Source: Apricaphanius iberus (Eukaryota > Chordata > Actinopteri > Cyprinodontiformes > Aphaniidae). From it: 64,000 nt of DNA. The stretch lies in NCBI GenBank assembly GCA_028564705.1, contig JAPXFQ010001507.1:124001-188000 (forward strand), written 5' to 3'. The notes below the pieces were generated by a model. That model was not told the DNA's origin. It did not search any database and was given only the letters and a program-made list of their open reading frames with translations. The position numbers and the translations under genes were made by a program. Shown piece by piece: positions 58,460-64,000 of this stretch. The stretch's first letter is position 1; every line of letters begins with the position of its first letter.

Positions 58460-58700
58460 ATGAAAGGGGCTATGTATTGTGAGATTTTGGACAAAAAGCT
58501 TCTTTCATCAGTGAGAGCATTGAAGATTAAACGTGGCTGGATCTTCCAGCATGACAGTGATCCTAACCACAACACCTGGGAAACAAAGGAGTGGCAGCGT
58601 AAAAAACATTTCAAGGTTCTGGAGTGGCCTATCCAATCTCCAGACCTCATTTCCATAGAGAATCTGTGGAGGGAGTTGAAAGTCAAAAAATTACACTCCT
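58460..58700 (+). pseudogene. Tc1 transposase C-terminal catalytic fragment
   Basis: An open frame of 80 codons: [60 protein letters not shown] and [12 protein letters not shown]. The second catalytic D (in HDSDPNH) and the E of IENLW are both kept, at Tc1 DD34E spacing. Family members read HDNDPKHT and LNPIENL, so there are several replacements. It lacks the first catalytic D and stops early, so it is not an enzyme. Confidence 0.8.
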
Positions 58701-58715
58701 AGAAAAGATCTGCAA

Positions 58716-59943
58716 AGAGAAGTCTTTGGTGTGTGATTTTTTTTCCCAGCTCAACTACAGTTCAGAGCATTGGAAAACATTTCGTATAGGTTAACATCTA
58801 TCTTGCTGTACACTGGTGGTCAGTTGACTGCAAGAAGAATGCTACAATTAAATAAATTTGGGTGATACCAAATGTTTTGATTTGCAAAAATAAAACATAG
58901 GCAGTCAGTCTTATTAAAGTAACATTGCTTTATAAATACCGTTGTGAAACTGTGTGAGGCTTCTTTCTGTTATGCAAGTTGGCGATTGCATGCTCTGTTA
59001 TGTAATTTCCTTTTTTCATTATTTTATTTCACAAACAGCAAAACTATGAAAAGGCATAACTCCCTATTAACATTACCAGGTCTTTATTTTATGGTTGTTT
59101 TGGCATATAAATCAAAATAACAAATAATTAACTATATAAGTAACTGTAATACAGTTGTAATACGTTCACACAATCCTTACTTTAAAATGGCTGTCCGGAT
59201 TATATTTATGTTTCAAAGTTTTGTAGATCTTTAAAATGATATTTCTATGGCACGGTATAAGGCTGGTGCTCCACAACTTTTGTTATTCTTTCTAGTGGTG
59301 CGTTCACACCAAATGTATTTGAACTGTCATGGGCATCAGGTTTATTTGTATAGCACACTTTCAGCAACAAGACAATTTAAGGTGCTTTGGGTGATTAGGG
59401 GATAGAGTAAAAACAGCAATAAAGAATACAACACACATGGAACATATGTGTCCGTATTGCACTCCAGCATAGTCACACCGCTGGTATCTGACCCTATTTT
59501 GGCAGATAGTTGACATTGCTGTTAACATTGCACGACGTGTTTCAGCAAAACTGGGTCAGGAAAACCAGTGTCTGAAGGACTTTGGTTAAGATGTTGTGAG
59601 AGGACTCATCTCTTGGCTCTCGGATGGTATACGATATGGTCAGATTGGCCACTTCCCTGTCATGTCAGTAAAGGGCTGATGCAGGATTTGCTAGAAAGGA
59701 CAGACCTCAAACATGTTCCAGAATTGCAAAGTGAGACCAGCATTGTGACTGTCCAAAATGATGGCAAATGTTTCTTCAGCTTTGCAGCTAGAATATTTTA
59801 TGTATTTAAAAGGATTTAATTATTCCTTTTTAGGTAACTCCACACTGGCATTTTTTAGTTTGTACAAATATTCTCAAAGTAATCAAGAAACTTCTCTCTT
59901 TATCCTGACTAATGGATTTTTGCAAATCTATATGTATTGTTTT
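58716..59943. other. mostly unassigned DNA
   Basis: Two fragments only: 'GTGGTGCGTTCACACCAAAT' near 59295, resembling the outer end of a TIR element, and a LINE-type tail in minus orientation at 59340-59400 ('TTTATTTGTATAGCACAC'). Confidence 0.35.
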
Positions 59944-60503
59944 TGTCATGTTCCCGTCTAACCTCCTGATGCAAACGCAGAACCACAATCGGACAACAGG
60001 ACGAAGTTGAAAATGTTTAAGAAAAAACAAAGAAAATGTTCAGCTTGGAACAGCGGGGATCGCAGGGCGTCTGGAAAGGGAGAGGTGAGGTTAGAAGAGG
60101 TTGTTGGCTGATGGTTTCAGGCAAAAACGTTGCACAAGGAGCTGGTTGCAATCGGGATCAACCATCCACTCGAGAGGGTAACTCGGGACACGAGGGCTTC
60201 ACTAGCAACTGGCTGGATCAAAGGTACACAGAAGAATCCTGGGAAACACAGAAAACGCAGGGGATCACAGGAGAACACTGGGAACGATCTCGGCGGAATA
60301 CGTGAGGATCAGAGGCTTGGCGGTACCGGTATGGTAACCATCAGGCATCGAGTGGTTGTCAGCCAGCTCCTTAAGAAGCCCAGGAACACAAAAGGCCTGA
60401 TTGACAACAGGTGAGTGAAATCAGGCTGTGCAGCAGCTCTCCACCGGAGATCCTCTCTGAAAAAAGATGACTCACTGCCGACGCACAAAAAAAGAACCTC
60501 ACA
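59944..60503 (-). mobile_element. solo LTR 2
   Basis: A 560-bp copy of the LTR at 29120-29802, starting TGTCATG and ending CCTCACA, flanked by GTTTT on both sides (59939-59943 and 60504-60508). It shares 'GGTACCGGTATGGTAACCAT', 'GTTGTCAGCCAGCTCCTT' and 'AGATCCTCTCTGAAA'. The TATA-like site of copy 1 is changed here (CTTAAGAAG), and the AATAAA is not evident. Confidence 0.8.
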
Positions 60504-60524
60504 GTTTTATCAAGGAAAGCAGTA

Positions 60525-60525
60525 A

Positions 60526-60595
<70 letters not shown>
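60525..60595. repeat. (AAT)n microsatellite
   Basis: About 23 uninterrupted AAT units. It begins about 20 bp after the solo LTR. Confidence 0.95.
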
Positions 60596-61419
60596 TATTT
60601 ATACATTATTTCCTCAAAGACTGTCAACCAAAGCTTGAATTACAACCCCCCAAATTTTGAAAAAGTAGATTTTATGCTCAAAATACAATATTTATTTTCT
60701 TTTAAAACAATGAATTCAATAAAAATGTCAAGGTTTGACTACTATAAACTATAAATTGGTTTCTACATTTTAATCAGTTTGTTCAATACACTTGAACAAA
60801 CTGTTAAGTGCAAAAACTACCAAACTGCAAAATGTAAAGTTCTAATAAATATTTAAAGTCTTGCCTAGAAATCTGCTCACAGATGGAATCTCACACACCA
60901 CATTATTCCATGTGATAAATCCCAAGCAATGTTAAACTGAAGGTTTGCATTTTTAGTACATCTTTCACATGTGGCAGTACACAAAAGGTTGCAGATATCA
61001 CCGGTGAGACTTGGAGGATTTGTTTTTATCCCCTCAAAGGCAGATCAGTCTAATGACAATATAATCCTCTTAGAGAGAGCATTAACTGTGATCAAAGAAA
61101 AGACTTCGGCATTCAAATTTCCTTGTGGTATGCTACTGTTGAGTGTCTCTGATCAGAAATTATAATTACTCGAGTTCATTTTTTTTCATTTTTATTTATT
61201 TATTTTCATTTTGCCACGGAATTTCGCAAATGAAAAGAAACATCTACAGACATATTTTTTGTGATGAAGTACAAAACATGAAGGTATAACATATTTAGTC
61301 CTCTAAGGGTGATAAATTAACAGAATAATCATAATCTACATTTTTTTTTCTTTTGAATACACTATTTGTGATCTTTAAGGCAGTTAGCAGACTAGTATCA
61401 TAACTGTTCAATAGTAGCA
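60596..61419. other. unassigned AT-rich DNA
   Basis: Nothing recognised. Confidence 0.4.
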
Positions 61420-62660
61420 CTCAATTTGGACAAACTGACCACACTGAGAAGACAGTGGAGATTATTGTGGACTTGAGGAAGCACAGAGCCCAACTCCCCT
61501 CCCCATCATCCTGACTGACACCCCCATCACCATTGTGGACTCATTCCGCTTCCTGGGTACCACCATCACCCAACACTTCAAGTGGGAGCCCACTATCACC
61601 TCCATCATACAGAAGGCCCAGTAGAGGATGTACTTCCTGAAGCACCTGAAGAAATTGAACCTGCCAACATGGGCTATGAAGCAGTTCTACACTGCATTCA
61701 TCGAGTCCATCCTTACGATGAACGTGTGCTACGTTGGAGCTACCATCTGGGACAAACAGAGAGTATTATGTGCGCTGCTGATGAGGTGATTGGCTGTAGG
61801 CTCCCATCTCTGCAGCACCTATTCACCTCCAGGACACTGGGGCGCCCAGGTTGCATCACAGCTGATCCTTCTCACTCTGGACACAGACTTTTTGAACTGC
61901 TCCCTTCAGGCAGGAGGCTCCGGTTCATATGGAGCAGAACCTCTCGATATTAGAACAGTTTCTTCCCCTCTGCTCTTAGATTCAGGAACAATAACCCTAA
62001 AGGTGCATTCAGACTGCAGGCTTTGTCAGGATCAGCGACGTCAACATTACATGTTAAGTCTATGGTTGAGGCCGTTGATGGAGTGTTGCGGTCTCTGCAG
62101 CACTTTGTGAGCGTTTGCTCTGTCAACTTTTCAAGCTTTTCCTGCGTTTCAAGCTTCAAAGCTCATGAAACTAGCAATGCCGAAGTTAAGCTGGCTCAAC
62201 TTTTGACGGTCTTAACGCTCTTGACGAAGCAAAGCAACCATTCAGAGCGTCTCACTGTAGTGACGTTGCCCGACGTCGATGCTGCCTAGCCAAACACGAT
62301 CCGCGAGTGTTTAAAACATCCAGCAGAGAAAGACCTGCCTACGAGCTTTGCAATCTTCAGCTTAAAAATGTACCTTCTGTGTATATGCGTCAAACTAGTC
62401 ACTTTATGAGCGTTGCTTGAAGCTGATAAAGTTTGCGGTCTGAATGCACAGTAAGACTGTTCCCACCATCCACTCTGTCTCAGTGACATGACCTGTGTTG
62501 TGCTCTCTGCACCTTGTTTTTTTGCACTGATCATCATCTGCATACTTACTGTTTGTCTTCTCGTATGTTTGCACAAAACCCCAGCAGTGTCCTAATGTGA
62601 ATCTGTTTGGCACATTTTGCACTAAACTTTTCTGATTCTGGTTCTGTATTTATATGCTTA
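61420..62660 (+). pseudogene. non-LTR retrotransposon ORF C-terminus, split by MITE
   Basis: The frame reads DTPITIVDSFRFLGTTITQ, KWEPTITSIIQKAQ, a TAG, RMYFLKHLKKLNLPTWAMKQ, FYTAFIESILT and, after a small shift, ADEVIGCRLPSLQHLFTSRT, ITADPSHSGHRLFELLPSGR and FIWSRTSRY. This is the C-terminal region after the RT of a common teleost non-LTR element (CR1/L2/Rex1-type; clade not certain). The MITE at 62001-62451 separates it from its 3' end, which resumes 'AAGACTGTTCCCACC' and ends near 62660. Confidence 0.7.
62001..62451. mobile_element. 451-bp Harbinger-type MITE
   Basis: Ends AGGTGCATTCAGACTGC and (inverted) CTGTGCATTCAGACCGC, flanked by TAA at 61998-62000 and 62452-62454. No coding sequence. 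It shares about 180 bp with the half copy at 19200-19386, and its ends resemble the larger element at 12085-12949. Confidence 0.85.
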
Positions 62661-64000
62661 ATGCAAATTTTTGTATGATTGTTGTGTTCAACTGGGACCT
62701 CAAACTTGAGCAGGGAGAGATGAGATGTCAATGACTAAACCGTAAATCCTTCACTGACGCCTACTCTTTTGAAATATTTCTTGGTTGTTTGCATATTCTG
62801 TCTGCAAAGTTGATTCAAGGTTAAGCATGTTGACTTAATAACAGAAGAATTTACACAGAATACAAAAAAGCTGAAAAAAGTCATAGTAAATAATGAAAAA
62901 TATACATGGGATGTTGCCGTTGAGCAATACAGAATATCTGACTTCAAGGCAAGATGAAACATGATACTGTGTTATAGCAGTTAATTACAGTTGTAGTAGT
63001 TTGATTTGTCATAAAAAATGATTTGGTAAATAATTTAAATTTGACAGATGTATGGACAATAACTGAAGACTTGATTAGATGAGAAACAAGAGGTGAAAAA
63101 GATCAAACTGAAAGATATTCATCTTCAAAGCACTAACCACATTAAATGCATCAAAAATATCAATGCATTAACTACCTATCCTCTAGACTTCTTTTTAGTC
63201 AAACCTGACTCTCAATGTATGTGCTGTTAAATATATTATGTTAATTAAAACTGACTATTTCAACAGTTCTGACCTTGCTGAGTGAGTGTGTAGATGAGTT
63301 CTCTGTCCAGTCTCTGTTTGAAAGAAAACCTTTTTCTCTGCTATTAAATCAGGTTCATATTTCGATTTTATGTTTTGGTTTGATTTTGGATAACGTTTGG
63401 TGAATCTGGTACACTTGAAGATAAAATGAATGATACAAATTTCATGTTTCCATAGTGCATACAGCTTAATAGAAGCTTTGACACTGAGAAAAGGGGGGTG
63501 AAGGCAAGCTAATGATTGCCAGTACAACTCCTCAGTGTACCAAATTGTATATATGGAATGATAGGTACAAAACTATTGCTGCAAAAAAATTCTAAAGTAA
63601 ATCTGTGACAAATGAAACAAAACATAAAACTGTGAGAAACAAAATAGTTCTTCTAAGAAGTATTCATGTTTTTTGGTGTGTGTGTAATTTTAGAACATTT
63701 TTGATTGTGTTATGTGTTTCCATTGATGTTGGTGTAAAATAGAAGCACTTTTTTCAACAGTTTTTAAATGTGCAATATACATAAAATATGACAATGATGC
63801 ACATTAACCTCCATCATGTGCAACGGACAAAAGGTGTATATACATTTAAATATTTGCTTTATGATCCTAAGTGTCTAAGTATGAGGCAACAAAACTTGCA
63901 GACGTTTGTTTCTTAAGTATGTTTCCCCTTTCCCATCCAAAAGGCTTCCTCAGGTCTTAACATTCTTTGAAATATAACAGGCTTATAAATTGTTGTCAGA
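62661..64000. other. unassigned AT-rich DNA
   Basis: No gene or repeat recognised to the end of the window. Confidence 0.4.

Larger units (their letters stand above)
57106..58715 (+). mobile_element. Tc1 element split by insertion
   Basis: The left end starts 'CAGGGGCAAAAAAGCATG', followed by the conserved 5' region ('ACACTTCAACTGTGAGAG') and leader ('AAGACACCTGTCCACACC'). The N-terminal frame is recognisable at RELSKD. Similarity continues to about 57665 ('TGGTCAGATGAAACCAAAAT'), breaks for about 720 bp, and resumes near 58388 with 'GGAAACATTTCGCCTTGGGG'. From 58460 to 58700 the frame carries the catalytic end. The right terminus was not found, so the 3' end is truncated. Confidence 0.75.

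Noticed and set aside
60525..60595. CRISPR-like or satellite array
   Set aside because: Pure trinucleotide microsatellite without spacers.

Overview
This window looks like nuclear DNA of a ray-finned fish, probably a percomorph or atherinomorph. It is AT-rich overall, and the repeats I recognise are ones I know from teleost genomes: several Tc1-type transposons, L2-like, RTE-like and I-like LINE remnants, tRNA-headed SINEs, hAT, PIF/Harbinger, Kolobok-like and CACTG-ended elements, and the (GATG)n-tailed RTE/Rex3-type repeat. I found no convincing host gene. The window reads as an intergenic or intronic stretch built from layered, mostly dead mobile elements. All family names come from remembered motifs and terminal structures, not from database searches.

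Layout. 1-11 kb: mostly unassigned AT-rich DNA with a Tc1 fragment, the first copy (5164-6213) of a 1.05-kb TTAA-flanked Kolobok/T2-like element, and a Tc1-type element with both ends (9069-10030). 11-16 kb: a nested cluster in which an L2-like LINE is split by a TAA-flanked Harbinger element (12085-12949), which itself carries a 70-bp insertion between 13-bp direct repeats, then a hAT transposase remnant and a 167-bp tandem duplication. 17-28 kb: SINEs, a BED-finger hAT remnant, a 47-bp minisatellite, an RTE-like LINE remnant and a 1.25-kb TIR element (26764-28018) with an inverted partial copy at 44101-44820. 28-32 kb: LINE-type 3' sequence, a solo LTR with a perfect 5-bp duplication, and a GC-rich repeat island. 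32-36 kb: a 3.8-kb CACTG-ended element (32289-36097) holding the best gene-like structure in the window, four spliced exons on the minus strand matching the C-terminal end of the teleost SAMD3-like protein family. 36-48 kb: Tc1 and SINE pieces, a RecQ-like helicase fragment, the second Kolobok-like copy, a Penelope-like fragment with a hammerhead-like motif, a SAP-like ORF and an I-clade LINE piece. 49-55 kb: a fold-back TA-flanked element with a tRNA-like insertion between 10-bp repeats, and a hAT-type element containing a 232-bp palindrome whose two arms each carry a degenerate hammerhead ribozyme core, then a THAP-domain exon. 55-64 kb: more Tc1 DNA, one element split by a SINE, a second solo LTR with perfect 5-bp repeats, a long (AAT)n tract, and another LINE split by a 451-bp Harbinger MITE.

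The parts do not form a pathway. What links them is insertion history: many target-site duplications are still readable (TTAA, TAA, TA, 5-bp, 8-bp and 10-13-bp), so the relative order of insertions can be worked out. The most notable items are the CACTG-ended element with a spliced SAMD3-like gene, the hammerhead-like motifs in Penelope-like sequence, and the tRNA-like insertion inside the fold-back element.
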